Shown here: piece by piece, positions 53,512-62,088 of the stretch
How the letters are laid out: every line of letters begins with the position of its first letter
Position numbering within the stretch: the stretch's first letter is position 1
Assembly: GCF_000731315.1 (NCBI RefSeq)
Contig: NZ_HG938353.1
Coordinates: 620,001 to 684,000, forward strand
Direction: 5' to 3'
DNA length: 64,000 bases
Source of the DNA: Neorhizobium galegae bv. orientalis str. HAMBI 540
GTDB lineage: Bacteria; Pseudomonadota; Alphaproteobacteria; Rhizobiales; Rhizobiaceae
Made by a program: the position numbers and the translations under genes
The notes under the pieces: generated by a model
Told to the model about the DNA's origin: nothing
Databases searched by the model: none
The model's input: only the letters and a program-made list of their open reading frames with translations

Positions 53512-53617
53512 GATCTGACGGCTCCCTACCGTCTTTTTGTTGGCGTTATTGAAATGGTTGCCGCAAAACTGTTCGGCCACAAGTGGTTGATGCAAGAATC
53601 GTGTTGCCGGGGGAAAC

Positions 53618-54235
53618 ATGAGCCGACAAGAAGCAATTGAGTTTCTCCGGAAGCTCTCGGACAAGAACGTCCCGATCACCGACGATCCTGTCCCGGACGC
53701 CGTAATAAAGGCCGCACGTCTTCAAGCGAATGAGCCCGGTCGATCAGAGGATGATTACGCATCCACACTCCAAGCCTGGGCCGAGTTCTGTCAGCGGTTC
53801 CAGGAAACAAAGAACAGGCGACATCAGACGGTGATGCAGCAAGTAGCGAATTTCGCGATGACCGGCGAAATGGGGATCGCCTACGTGCTCACGACGGGTT
53901 TAGAGCAGGCCCTCAAAGCGGAACGTCGCGCTCGTCGGGGGCTGTACCCAAATGCCCTCTATTCCGTCGTTGCGGACGGCATTGCGGCCGGTCTGAACTG
54001 GAAAAGCATCAACGTTCAAACCGGAGGCAGTCACTACAGATTGTCCGGCGAAGAGAAGATGTTCCGGGGTCGCTATGACGACTGGACGGCCACGGAGGTT
54101 CTGGGCGCTCATATAGAGATCGGCAAGCACACGCTTCACGTCGGCACAACTGTTCCCAAAATTCTGGCGGCGTTAGAAGAACGATACGGGCTCGATTTCA
54201 AGGAGCTGGAGAAGCAGCGGAAGTCGCGCAAATGA
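53618..54235 (+). CDS. Hypothetical protein, 205 aa
   Basis: Unrecognised. N-terminal helix EAIEFLRKLSDKNVPI, a helical middle ENRRHQTVMQQVANFAMTG (actual TKNRRHQTVMQQVANF), and C-terminal VGTTVPKILAALEERYGLDFKELEKQRKSRK. Overlaps the following membrane protein gene by 4 bp. It is divergent from the 456-residue gene. Confidence 0.5.
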   Translation: MSRQEAIEFLRKLSDKNVPITDDPVPDAVIKAARLQANEPGRSEDDYASTLQAWAEFCQRFQETKNRRHQTVMQQVANFAMTGEMGIAYVLTTGLEQALKAERRARRGLYPNALYSVVADGIAAGLNWKSINVQTGGSHYRLSGEEKMFRGRYDDWTATEVLGAHIEIGKHTLHVGTTVPKILAALEERYGLDFKELEKQRKSRK

Positions 54236-54897
54236 TTGAGTGGCTGCGAAATCTGGCTGCAGATGAGTTTGGACGAAACCTGATTACCATTGGCGGCACG
54301 CTGATCGCCGTTGCATTCGGTACGTTCTTGGGAGCGTTTAAAGACGTCTTCATCGAGGGTGGGAAGAGGAAGAGGCTCGCATGGCTGACGGCCGTTCGCC
54401 TGACGGTCATCTTGGACAAGTATGTCGACGAATGCTCCGCCTGCGTACAGGACGAAGGGAGCTACGATCCGGAGGGGTACCGCCATACCAACGGAGCCGA
54501 GCCGACGCTCGAATACCCCGGCGATCTCGGTTGGACGTCTTTGAAGCGAGAGCTGATGTATGCCGCATTCAGATTGAAAGTGGAGCATGATAGCGTTGTA
54601 AAGGGTCTTGAGTTTGTTGGCTCCGAGATCGCGTTTCCACCAGACTACGAAGAATATTATTCGGAAAAGCGAGTCCTGTTTTCAAACCAAGGCCTGGCGA
54701 CCTTGGAGTTGGTCCGGTCATTGAAGGATCATTACGGGGTTCCGACTGCCGACAGGCGAGACTACGATCCCCGCACGACCTTTGACAGGATGTTGGCGCA
54801 GCGTGCGAAGTATGACGCCGAGCGCGAGGCCCGGCGTCAGGAGTTGGAAAAGAAGAGGATAGAAGCGGGAGAGCCACCAGGGTTATTCCCGATTTGA
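54232..54897 (+). CDS. Membrane-anchored hypothetical protein, 221 aa
   Basis: One N-terminal membrane segment (NLITIGGTLIAVAFGTFLGAF), then a soluble domain with a Cys pair (ECSACVQDEGSY), PPDYEEYYSEKRVLFSNQGLATLELVRSL and a highly charged end (RAKYDAEREARRQELEKKRIEAG). It is co-translated with the 205-residue gene and convergent with the AbiEii-like gene, 3 bp apart. Its role, and any link to that gene, is unknown. Confidence 0.5.
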   Translation: MIEWLRNLAADEFGRNLITIGGTLIAVAFGTFLGAFKDVFIEGGKRKRLAWLTAVRLTVILDKYVDECSACVQDEGSYDPEGYRHTNGAEPTLEYPGDLGWTSLKRELMYAAFRLKVEHDSVVKGLEFVGSEIAFPPDYEEYYSEKRVLFSNQGLATLELVRSLKDHYGVPTADRRDYDPRTTFDRMLAQRAKYDAEREARRQELEKKRIEAGEPPGLFPI

Positions 54898-54900
54898 CTT

Positions 54901-55932
54901 TCAGAATTTCGGGTTGAAAGCCAAGGTCGCTGGATCGCGGTATCGTCCCAACTGGATGACGTTGCTGTCCGACCCGCCGAAAGCTTCCTTGACCTCGGAA
55001 ATTGTTGGTTTCCGTTCTACCTTTGGCTTGCGTACCGGCTGATAGCTGTCGACCAAGACCTTTCGGACGTCGAAGTAGAGGTTTCGGCTGTCACACGCGA
55101 TGACTTCGAAGTCCGTGCTTGTGGTCCTGCCGTTCCTCTGCTGCCACATCTGCCAGTGAGCTGCTTTTTCACGGGCGTAGTCAAAGCTCATGGTTGCGGG
55201 AACCTCTGGGAGGGCGAGAAGTACGTCCCGAGCCGTCTTATACATGTAGCTCAGCTTGTGGGCCATCTCGACGGCAATCCTCGTCCTGTTCAGACCCATC
55301 TCATAGAGCCGTGACAGGTCGTCGAAGTCCTTCCAACGGGTCGTGTCAGGACGCAGGACGACGGTCGCGAGTTTGTCGGCGGCCTGTGCCTCAAATGGCT
55401 GATAAAAGGCTTCCAGCGGCTGCTGCCCCTTGAAGAACACCGATCCAAACGACTTCTGCACCTTCCGAGCATGGCCGTTCTCATCTTTCATCTTTGCAGG
55501 CAGATGGCGCATGCCGCCTGTCACGTCGATGTGGGTGTTGATCCGGGTTCCGCCGACCATTGCCGTTATCGGAAAGCGCATGCCACCGTCGCCGTTGATG
55601 ATGAGGTTCTGCATGTCGCCGATTTTGGCGATCTCGATTCCTTTCGCAGCCAGGAGTGGGGCCATTTGGTGAAGGTCGCGGAGGAGTTCGCTCTCCGACA
55701 TTTTCCGAGCGAAGGTGATGTCGAGGTCGCCGGTTTCCCTGGTGATCTGGGCATGCAGCAGGCCGCCTTTCACGAGATGAAAAACAGGTTCGACGGCGGT
55801 GAAGGCTCTCGACAGTTCTTCGCAAAGCCAGCGTTCGCAGGACTTGCGGGTGTCGATCTCATGGACGGATGATGCGGATTTGATGCGGTCTATCGTGCGC
55901 TTGCCGATATCGTATGTGGCGTCGTTGGCCAT
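54901..55932 (-). CDS. AbiEii-like nucleotidyltransferase
   Basis: A 343-residue protein with the AbiEii/DUF1814 pattern: VFHLVKGGLLHAQITRETGDLDITFARK gives the KGG start and the D-x-D metal pair (GDLDI), followed by the helical HQMAPLLAAKG, and later DKLATVVLRPDTTRWKDFDDLSRL, the KL...R-x-KD-x-D part. AbiEii toxins modify tRNA or block growth in type IV toxin-antitoxin or abortive-infection systems. No AbiEi-type antitoxin is adjacent. It is convergent with an unrelated membrane gene. Confidence 0.7.
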   Translation of the reverse strand: MANDATYDIGKRTIDRIKSASSVHEIDTRKSCERWLCEELSRAFTAVEPVFHLVKGGLLHAQITRETGDLDITFARKMSESELLRDLHQMAPLLAAKGIEIAKIGDMQNLIINGDGGMRFPITAMVGGTRINTHIDVTGGMRHLPAKMKDENGHARKVQKSFGSVFFKGQQPLEAFYQPFEAQAADKLATVVLRPDTTRWKDFDDLSRLYEMGLNRTRIAVEMAHKLSYMYKTARDVLLALPEVPATMSFDYAREKAAHWQMWQQRNGRTTSTDFEVIACDSRNLYFDVRKVLVDSYQPVRKPKVERKPTISEVKEAFGGSDSNVIQLGRYRDPATLAFNPKF

Positions 55933-56016
55933 TGTAGCTCTCCCAAAGCTTTTGTTTGGGAGAGCGTGAGGTCAGCCGACGCATACGACGAATTTCGGCA
56001 GGATATTGGCCGACGG

Positions 56017-56994
56017 TTATGGCGCGTATCGACCCGCATTCGTTTGGAAGATGCCCTTATGATATCGGAGGCTTGACGCCAGGGCAGCATCGTTGACACG
56101 GTTGTTGAATGCTGAGGTCATCACGCCGTCGTAGTCGAACCGAGCGTCGTATGGGACGGTCGACCGGAACGCGAGCAGGAGCTTTGCCTGCTGCCCCGGC
56201 TTCGTCCACGGCATATGAGCCAGACGAGGAGTGATGCCCTGCTGGGACTGCTCGTAGGCGTCTCGGGTGGCCTGTTTGATGCCGTTGAGGTTGCCGACCC
56301 GGTCCATCCGGCGTTGAGCAGCTGCGACACGGGTGTTGAAGGTGTTGACCTTCTTTCCATACATCGCCCAGCGCTGTTCTTTGGTCAGGCGAGCGGGGCG
56401 CTGCCAATAGCCCTCGATGCCCTGGACGGTGCCGAAGAACGTCGCGGGCTTGTATCCTTGGCGGCCGATCCAACGCATGTCGCGGTGCGGCCCGATGGTA
56501 TTGGCAGTGGCAGTGGCAAATGCATGCCGAGCTGCCCGCGCTCCTCGTCGGGCAAGACGTTCTTCTCTGTTGTCGTGCGAGGTCTTCTTGACGAAATTCT
56601 TGGCATACGCACCGCCGAACCCGGTCGGTCGGCGGGACCACGTCAGGAAGTCGTTGGCTGCACCCTTACCGGAGTCCTGCGGATGACGGTCGCCACCCAT
56701 GATCAGGAACCAGAAATATTCGGCCTGCTTAGGAAGGACGTTGATCTCGGCCTTCATGTTGTCGCCATCCCGCCAGTTGGCAGGCTTGACCGTGAAGGCC
56801 TTCTTGGTGAAATCCCGAGGCTTGTCGATGACGCCGGATGAGATATACGTCCGCATTGCGTCACGCACGTCCCAGGCGGCTTTCGTCAGCAGACCGGCCA
56901 TAGCTGCAGGAAATACCTGTCGACCGATCTGGTCGAGTTCGGCGGCCGCTTGCTGCCAGTTGCCGGTGAGGCCGATGGATAGTCCGGTTGTCAT
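56017..56994 (-). CDS. Phage protein, possible HK97 gp10-like or tail-completion role
   Basis: A 325-residue protein starting LSIGLTGNWQQAAAELDQIGRQVFPAAMAGLLTKAAWDVRDAMRTYI, a helix-rich N-terminus like minor head-tail proteins, then many Arg/Ala segments (EERLARRGARAARHAFATATA) and repeated GxGxxG-free basic stretches. It lies outside the structural operon. No catalytic motif is visible. The head-tail guess is based on the N-terminus only. Confidence 0.45.
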   Translation of the reverse strand: MTTGLSIGLTGNWQQAAAELDQIGRQVFPAAMAGLLTKAAWDVRDAMRTYISSGVIDKPRDFTKKAFTVKPANWRDGDNMKAEINVLPKQAEYFWFLIMGGDRHPQDSGKGAANDFLTWSRRPTGFGGAYAKNFVKKTSHDNREERLARRGARAARHAFATATANTIGPHRDMRWIGRQGYKPATFFGTVQGIEGYWQRPARLTKEQRWAMYGKKVNTFNTRVAAAQRRMDRVGNLNGIKQATRDAYEQSQQGITPRLAHMPWTKPGQQAKLLLAFRSTVPYDARFDYDGVMTSAFNNRVNDAALASSLRYHKGIFQTNAGRYAP

Positions 56995-57124
56995 AGGTAG
57001 CTCCCAAAAAAATGGCCCGGCAGCGATAGACGCGCACAGGCCAGGTGGGCGCAGTTGGAAAAGATCGGTTGCGCCGGGGAAACATTATGGTGATTGCTGG
57101 CGGAGCAGAGCGCAATAGCCATCG

Positions 57125-57808
57125 TCATCCTCCGAGCGCTGTCAGCCGGGCTTCGATGCTGGCGATCCTCATGATGATGGGGTCATGGGTGATATTTGGT
57201 TTGCTATCGCCGTAGACACCCTCCGCCAATGATCTCAAAGACGTCACCCAGGTCGCAGCCCTCGTGGCATTGCCGAATACGAGTTCCAAAGCGGTCTTGG
57301 TGCCGATGGCATTGATCATCTCTGGAGTGCCGATAGCTTTCTCGATGACGCTCTTGCCGCTCAGTGCGTCTAAAGCTTCGGTCGATCCGAGTGTGACTGT
57401 CGACAAGCTCTTGCCATTGGTGTCGAGCCACTGAGCGATGTTCGTCTCGTTGCCGTAAGTCAGGCGCATGACGGACGAGCTGGTCGAGACCGTCAGAAAT
57501 TGGGTCCAAGCCGCGCCGTAGCCGTCGATACCGAAGATGGTGGAGAACATCGAGCGCTGACGGTCCGGGTCGTCGAAGTAATTTATAGCTTTGGGGTCGC
57601 TGGACCAGCCACCACCGTCCACGCCCGCGCCGTTGAAATTGGTCTTGAACAGCCGTTTGATGTCGTCCTTCACCTCGGTGAGATCAGGAGGCTCCGGAGA
57701 TTCAATCTCTTTGATCTTGTCCCGAAGCCATTTGACGACAGCCTCTAGCTCGGTTGTCTTGAGCATGTGGTCTGACGGATCGGAAAAATCGGATGAGTGG
57801 CCAGCCAT
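57125..57808 (-). CDS. Hypothetical protein, 227 aa
   Basis: Unrecognised. The N-terminus is acidic and helical (HMLKTTELEAVVKWLRDKIKEIE), the middle is rich in Asp/Gly/Ser (FNGAGVDGGGWSSDPKAIN), and the C-terminus is helical with Thr/Asn (TKTALELVFGNATRAATWV). Stop codon and start of the next gene touch. It may be a virion protein (fibre-like composition) or an unknown early protein. Confidence 0.45.
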   Translation of the reverse strand: MAGHSSDFSDPSDHMLKTTELEAVVKWLRDKIKEIESPEPPDLTEVKDDIKRLFKTNFNGAGVDGGGWSSDPKAINYFDDPDRQRSMFSTIFGIDGYGAAWTQFLTVSTSSSVMRLTYGNETNIAQWLDTNGKSLSTVTLGSTEALDALSGKSVIEKAIGTPEMINAIGTKTALELVFGNATRAATWVTSLRSLAEGVYGDSKPNITHDPIIMRIASIEARLTALGG

Positions 57809-58008
57809 TAGCGCTTGCTCCAGATCGTCTGACGGCGGTTTCTGACGTCGTTCAGGGCACAGGCGGCCGCAACCCTTGCCACGCGGCCGTCACCCTTAGT
57901 TTCCGCCTCCAGGACGTTCAGGCCGTATAGCTGGCAGTTCGCCAACTGGCGGCGGTTAAATTCTGCGACCTCGGCGTCGGTGAGCTTGGATAGATCGGGA
58001 TGGGGCAT
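57808..58008 (-). CDS. Hypothetical protein, 66 aa
   Basis: From ATG 58008 with TGGAGAACCCCC upstream; the longer frame has no ribosome site. Sequence PHPDLSKLTDAEVAEFNRRQLANCQLYGLNVLEAE and a basic C-terminus (NDVRNRRQTIWSKR). Touches the start of the 57,125 gene. Short helical protein of unknown role. Confidence 0.45.
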   Translation of the reverse strand: MPHPDLSKLTDAEVAEFNRRQLANCQLYGLNVLEAETKGDGRVARVAAACALNDVRNRRQTIWSKR

Positions 58009-58065
58009 GGGGGTTCTCCAGGAGATTCCCACCAGGAGACACCGGTCGGCGGAAACGGCCAAGCC

Positions 58066-58443
58066 CTAGACGTCGAGAGCGGCTTGCCGGTTATTCGGAT
58101 CGAACCGTAGAGCTGGAGGGATTTGTCGGCGGTATTTGATCGCAAGCCTGATCAGGACCGTTGCGAGGACCTCGCTTCTCAAGAATGTCTGGACCGGTAC
58201 TTTCGAAAGCTTGTGCCCGATCCGTTGATCGGAAACCGAAAAGCCGACCCCGTTCTGATGCTGAGCATGATCAGGGTCGTTCCGAGCAACATGTCTCAAA
58301 CCGGCATGACAGGACCGGATAACATCGTCAATTTCACTACGGGAAACGCGATATTGGTGATGTAAAAATACGAAGTAATGGGGAGAGACCGGCGTCTGAT
58401 TCAAACGATCCTGATCGGCCTCTACGGAAGTTACAGAGGTCAT
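58066..58443 (-). CDS. Hypothetical protein, 125 aa
   Basis: Overlaps the stop codon of the gene before it (ATGA), which favours this frame over a rightward one in the same place. It has LHHQYRVSRSEIDDVIRSCHAGLRHVARNDPDHAQHQ and YRRQIPPALRFDPNNRQAAL, both basic. Unrecognised; possibly DNA- or RNA-binding. Confidence 0.45.
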   Translation of the reverse strand: MTSVTSVEADQDRLNQTPVSPHYFVFLHHQYRVSRSEIDDVIRSCHAGLRHVARNDPDHAQHQNGVGFSVSDQRIGHKLSKVPVQTFLRSEVLATVLIRLAIKYRRQIPPALRFDPNNRQAALDV

Positions 58444-58802
58444 TTCGAGACCTCGCCCTTTGGCTTCGGAAGCGGGATGTTCTTCGTAGCTTTACGAAAG
58501 CGCCGGTCGTCAGCCTTACGGCGCATGCCCGCTCTCTGAATGATCTTCCGGTGAGCCGCTTCGCCGTCGAAGGAACGTCCTGGGTGCGAAGCAAGAATTG
58601 CAGTGGCTGCCTTCAGAATCCAGCGGAGGCCAGGAGGATCGATCTTCTCGTCCATCGCTCGGACAGAATAGGCATAAACAGCCGCCGCTAGAGCTGCGTC
58701 GGCGAACGATGCCTCCGGACGCCCTTCAACCGCAGCCTTGCGCCGGGAGCGCTCAGTTGCTGACCGGAAATACTCATTGCCTGGATCGGATTTGCGGGGC
58801 AT
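58440..58802 (-). CDS. Basic hypothetical protein, about 120 aa
   Basis: From ATG 58802 (PRKSDPGNEYFRSATERSRRKAAVEGRP). Very basic, with a C-terminal GMRRKADDRRFRKATKNIPLPKPKGE. It is the first gene of a leftward unit whose promoter carries two TTCACTACGT direct repeats, and it lies next to the origin-like region. It could be a DNA-binding regulator of the rep region. Confidence 0.45.
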   Translation of the reverse strand: MPRKSDPGNEYFRSATERSRRKAAVEGRPEASFADAALAAAVYAYSVRAMDEKIDPPGLRWILKAATAILASHPGRSFDGEAAHRKIIQRAGMRRKADDRRFRKATKNIPLPKPKGEVSK

Positions 58803-58814
58803 GGCTCTCGCCCT

Positions 58815-58837
58815 TTCACTACGTAACTTCACTACGT
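58815..58837 (-). repeat. Direct repeat TTCACTACGT x2
   Basis: Copies at 58815-58824 and 58828-58837 (13-bp period) lie just upstream of the leftward start codon at 58,802. The spacing of a little over one helix turn suggests tandem binding of one regulator. Confidence 0.55.
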
Positions 58838-59010
58838 TGAAACTATCCGACGGCGACGCAAGGAACCCGAATAACCTCTGCCTTTCTTACTCTTAGATGC
58901 GCAGCATCTCCGGGAAAGCATGCAGCCCTAAGAACCGCTAGCAGAACCTTCTGTTAGTATTGGGGTCCCCAGTCTGTGAACACGGAACCAATTACCTCAA
59001 TTTCAGAGCG

Positions 59011-59176
59011 TTATTTAATCCCAAATTCCCACACTCACCAATGTTGACATTATTTAATATTCCCAAATTCCCACACATCTGGTTGACGTGTTTTTATTTA
59101 TTCCTCTGCAGGAAAATTGAGAGGATTAAATACTTCTTGATTTAATCCCGCCGACGATCTGACACTGGATTAAATC
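59011..59176. repeat. Iteron-like and GGATTAAAT repeats upstream of rep
   Basis: Direct repeats TCCCAAATTCCCACAC at 59019-59034 and 59061-59076 (42-bp period), each preceded by TTATTTAAT and accompanied by GTTGAC at 59043 and 59082. GGATTAAAT-type elements occur at 59013 (inverted), 59123, 59139 (inverted) and 59167, the last two near the rep start. AT-rich DNA between 59,040 and 59,180 fits an origin unwinding region. This is the arrangement of Rep_3 plasmid origins and rep autorepression. The rest of the 390-bp gap (58,803-59,192) holds no gene. Confidence 0.65.
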
Positions 59177-59192
59177 AACGTAGATCACGCCA

Positions 59193-60821
59193 ATGTCAGT
59201 TTCAGTTCGCCCGCCGATGCCTGCTCCTGCAACCCCGGTCACCCAGCCTAAGAGACAGAATTTCCAGCCATCCGCACGCGGCAGTCTCTCTAAGATCGTC
59301 GACACCCCATACCTCGTCCGCGACCTCGCGCCGGAAAGCCCCCGGCCTCAGGCAATGTTGCAAGGGGTCAAGGTCGAAACCGATCATACCCTGACGGCTT
59401 TCGACTTTGGCGTTTACGAATACCTGCAGAGCTGGTCCTATGAACACGACAAGAATATGGAACAGCGGGCTTACCGCATGCCGCTGTCAACTCTGCGGCG
59501 CTTCCTGGGACCGCACACAAAGACCACCGACATCATCGCGTCTCTCGAAAAGCTAGCCGAAATCAAGCTCTCATACACCTTAGCTGCCGGTTCTCGGTTC
59601 GTGGGCGTGCAAATGATCACCAGCTGGCAGGAGATCAAAGGTGACGATGCGGTTATCGGATGGCAGTGGCCGGAACCGATCCGCGAGCTAATGAGGGACC
59701 TTGGTGTAGGTAAGTATGCCCACATTGAACTCGTACCGCTCACGACCGATGGCATGAGTAGCCGGTACTCAGCACCTCTATATAAGTGGCTGGCGTTCGA
59801 GGCATCTCAACGGAAATGGAAGCCCGGACAACCGAACACGTTTGAACTGAAGATCGAGCCCGGACGTCTGGTTGCTGAGATCGATTATCCTGAAGACGAG
59901 AACGGCAAGTTCAATATCGGGAAGCTGACCAAATTCGCAACGGAGACCTTCGTCAAAGACATCGAAAACGTCCGGAAATTCTCCGTTACCTGCGAGCCTG
60001 AATACGAAGCCGTTAGAGGCCGTAAGATCAGTGCCTACCGCTTCACAGTCACGATCAACCCACCGGCTATGCACAACGTGAGGGTCCGGTACGACAAGAC
60101 CCAGTTCCGACGCGGCGGGAAGGATGATCCCCGTTATCAGGTCCGGTCAGACATCTGGCTCAAAGCAAGCAAAGCCTTCAGTGTTGAAGGGTCTCCAATG
60201 CACGGCTTGGTGCATTGGAAAATCCTGGAGCTATGGCTGGTGGCGCTCCAAGAAGCTATCGACAACAAGGCCCTGACTCCAGGCTTCGAGACCCGGCCAT
60301 ATCGCGGAGAAAGCCTGTTGATGGCAATCGAAGCTGAGGGTCCCGATTACGCATGCTGGGGCTTCCTTTCCGAGGAGGTCGCCGAACCTGATCTGCTGGC
60401 ACACCTAGACATGCTTCCACGTCACCTGCGTTCTTTCATTGCGAGCGAAGCTGAGAGTGGTCGACGAGATCGTGTTGGCTGGAAGACGGATCGTCGTCGC
60501 AAGGTGAATAAGAAGGCGACCGAATACATTTCCAGCCTGATCGAGTCCGAGCCGGTCGAAGAGCCGATCACGTTCGAGACATGCACAAAAGCCCATATCT
60601 ATTTCAGCATGCCGGTCGAGGAGCTGGAGCGCCGCGTCTTCGAACGCCTGTCGTCGATCAAATGGAACGGCACCAGGACGATCACGCTGGTCTCGCACTA
60701 CTCTGACGAGAGCGGCCACGATGGTACCTACGCCACCGACATCCGCCCGACCCTCGACCAGTGGTGCACACTTTTAAACGGGCTGTCGCCGATTAAAAAA
60801 GGCACGGAGATTTACGCATGA
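59193..60821 (+). CDS. Rep_3-like replication initiator
   Basis: A 542-residue protein. The N-terminal winged-helix pattern (FDFGVYEYLQSWSYEHDKN, MPLSTLRRFLG, TDIIASLEKLAEIKLSY) and the second winged-helix part (SSRYSAPLYKWLAFEASQRKW, FELKIEPGRLVAEIDYPEDENGKFN) resemble plasmid Rep_3/RepA initiators. Its C-terminus (from about 330) is a phage- or group-specific extension with WKILELWLVALQEAI. It follows iteron-like repeats, so it probably melts that origin and recruits the host helicase. Such initiators are typical of plasmids rather than of lambda-type phages. Confidence 0.6.
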   Translation: MSVSVRPPMPAPATPVTQPKRQNFQPSARGSLSKIVDTPYLVRDLAPESPRPQAMLQGVKVETDHTLTAFDFGVYEYLQSWSYEHDKNMEQRAYRMPLSTLRRFLGPHTKTTDIIASLEKLAEIKLSYTLAAGSRFVGVQMITSWQEIKGDDAVIGWQWPEPIRELMRDLGVGKYAHIELVPLTTDGMSSRYSAPLYKWLAFEASQRKWKPGQPNTFELKIEPGRLVAEIDYPEDENGKFNIGKLTKFATETFVKDIENVRKFSVTCEPEYEAVRGRKISAYRFTVTINPPAMHNVRVRYDKTQFRRGGKDDPRYQVRSDIWLKASKAFSVEGSPMHGLVHWKILELWLVALQEAIDNKALTPGFETRPYRGESLLMAIEAEGPDYACWGFLSEEVAEPDLLAHLDMLPRHLRSFIASEAESGRRDRVGWKTDRRRKVNKKATEYISSLIESEPVEEPITFETCTKAHIYFSMPVEELERRVFERLSSIKWNGTRTITLVSHYSDESGHDGTYATDIRPTLDQWCTLLNGLSPIKKGTEIYA

Positions 60822-61381
60822 CCATCGATCCTGAAAAAGTTCTACCCAGCTGGCGGTTCATTCTGTCCCCGGAAATGGCGAAGGATGCTGAAGCTTTTGC
60901 CCGGTTTATCAAAGACGTGTGGGTCCCGTTCGGCTGGACCGATGAGCAGCTCAAGAGCTGGGTCGAGAAGACGGTAATCGGAAAGATGCCTGAGCGCTGG
61001 CCGATGATCTACAAGATCGACCAGAAGCTTGAAGGCATGATCTCGGCAACACTACAGCTGATGTGCCACAAGCCGAAGGACCTGCCACCTGGTTATATCT
61101 ATACGTTCGGCGAAACATTCTTCGGCATTACAGGGCCGGACGATGTCCGTAAAAAATTCCGCTCGATCATCGAATACAAGCGGTCTGGCGGCGCAAAAGA
61201 CAGAAAGCTGGAACCTGGCGAAGAGGAATACTCTGACGCGCTTATCATCGCGATATCGTCTAAGACCGGCGACGTCGTTCATCGCGATGATCTCGGTGAA
61301 GAAGCTCAGGTAAAACTGGACAAGAAGGAAGCCGCGCTCAAGAAGAAGCAATCGGTTAACCTTTCGCCAGTTTCCGCTTGA
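60818..61381 (+). CDS. Hypothetical protein downstream of rep
   Basis: A 187-residue protein overlapping rep by 4 bp (ATGA), so coupled to it. It has WRFILSPEMAKDAEAFARFIKDVWVPFGW, TEFGETFFGITG-like loop (FGETFFGITGPDDVRKKFRSI) and a Lys-rich end (VKLDKKEAALKKKQSV). It may assist initiation or control copy number. No family is recognised. Confidence 0.5.
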   Translation: MTIDPEKVLPSWRFILSPEMAKDAEAFARFIKDVWVPFGWTDEQLKSWVEKTVIGKMPERWPMIYKIDQKLEGMISATLQLMCHKPKDLPPGYIYTFGETFFGITGPDDVRKKFRSIIEYKRSGGAKDRKLEPGEEEYSDALIIAISSKTGDVVHRDDLGEEAQVKLDKKEAALKKKQSVNLSPVSA

Positions 61382-61545
61382 ACCGGGGACTCCTGTATGG
61401 TTGTATATCGACAGCCATCAATGCTAACCAAGGCACCCGAAATGCGAGTCCAGTTCACCCTATCCCAGAAAATATCAGCCTAATCGCTGATGCCGCGATG
61501 TGCGGCGAATGGATACGTGTGACTAGATTTTAAGGACTCGCAACA

Positions 61546-62088
61546 ATGGCGTTCACTCAGCAGTATTTTATCGGCGATACCCACTTTGGCCATCAGTTGA
61601 TGCTCCAATACCGTCCGTTCTCTACGACGGAAGAGATGGATCGGGCTCTCATTGAGCACTGGAATTCGACTGTTAAGCCGACCGATATCGTGTGGCATTT
61701 GGGGGATTTCGGTTTTGGCGATGCCGACCGTACTCGCAAGATTTTCCAACAGCTCCACGGCCGCATTCGGTTGATCGTAGGGAACCATGACACCGATTCC
61801 AAAGGTCGTGTTCATAAACAGCTGGCCGACCTCGATTGGGATCAACCGCCCGTTCAGATGGCTGAGGCTCACGTCGACGGAGAACGGGTAACGCTTTGTC
61901 ATTATGGGATGCGCGTCTGGCCCGCGTCACACCACGGTTCCTGGCATTTTTTCGGGCATTCGCATGGCCGCCTGCCTGCATATAGCCGCAGCCGTGACGT
62001 CGGGGTCGACTGCCCTGATGTCGCCTTCACCCCTCGGACATTCCGGCAGCTGACAGCGGGGATGGTGGTTGCGGAGGTCGCAGCATGA
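61546..62088 (+). CDS. Calcineurin-like metallophosphoesterase
   Basis: A 180-residue protein with the full motif set: GDTHFGH (D-x-H), HLGDFGFGD (GD-x), VGNHDTDS (GNHD), and FFGHSHGRLP (GHSH), the YfcE/phage-type phosphoesterase. It likely acts on a nucleotide or nucleic-acid phosphate. It begins the rightward early operon with GANTC sites upstream and overlaps the next gene by 4 bp. Confidence 0.85.
   Translation: MAFTQQYFIGDTHFGHQLMLQYRPFSTTEEMDRALIEHWNSTVKPTDIVWHLGDFGFGDADRTRKIFQQLHGRIRLIVGNHDTDSKGRVHKQLADLDWDQPPVQMAEAHVDGERVTLCHYGMRVWPASHHGSWHFFGHSHGRLPAYSRSRDVGVDCPDVAFTPRTFRQLTAGMVVAEVAA

Noticed and set aside
58123..58365. An 80-codon rightward frame opposite the 58,066 gene
   Set aside because: The leftward frame has an ATGA overlap with its neighbour and fits the operon direction.
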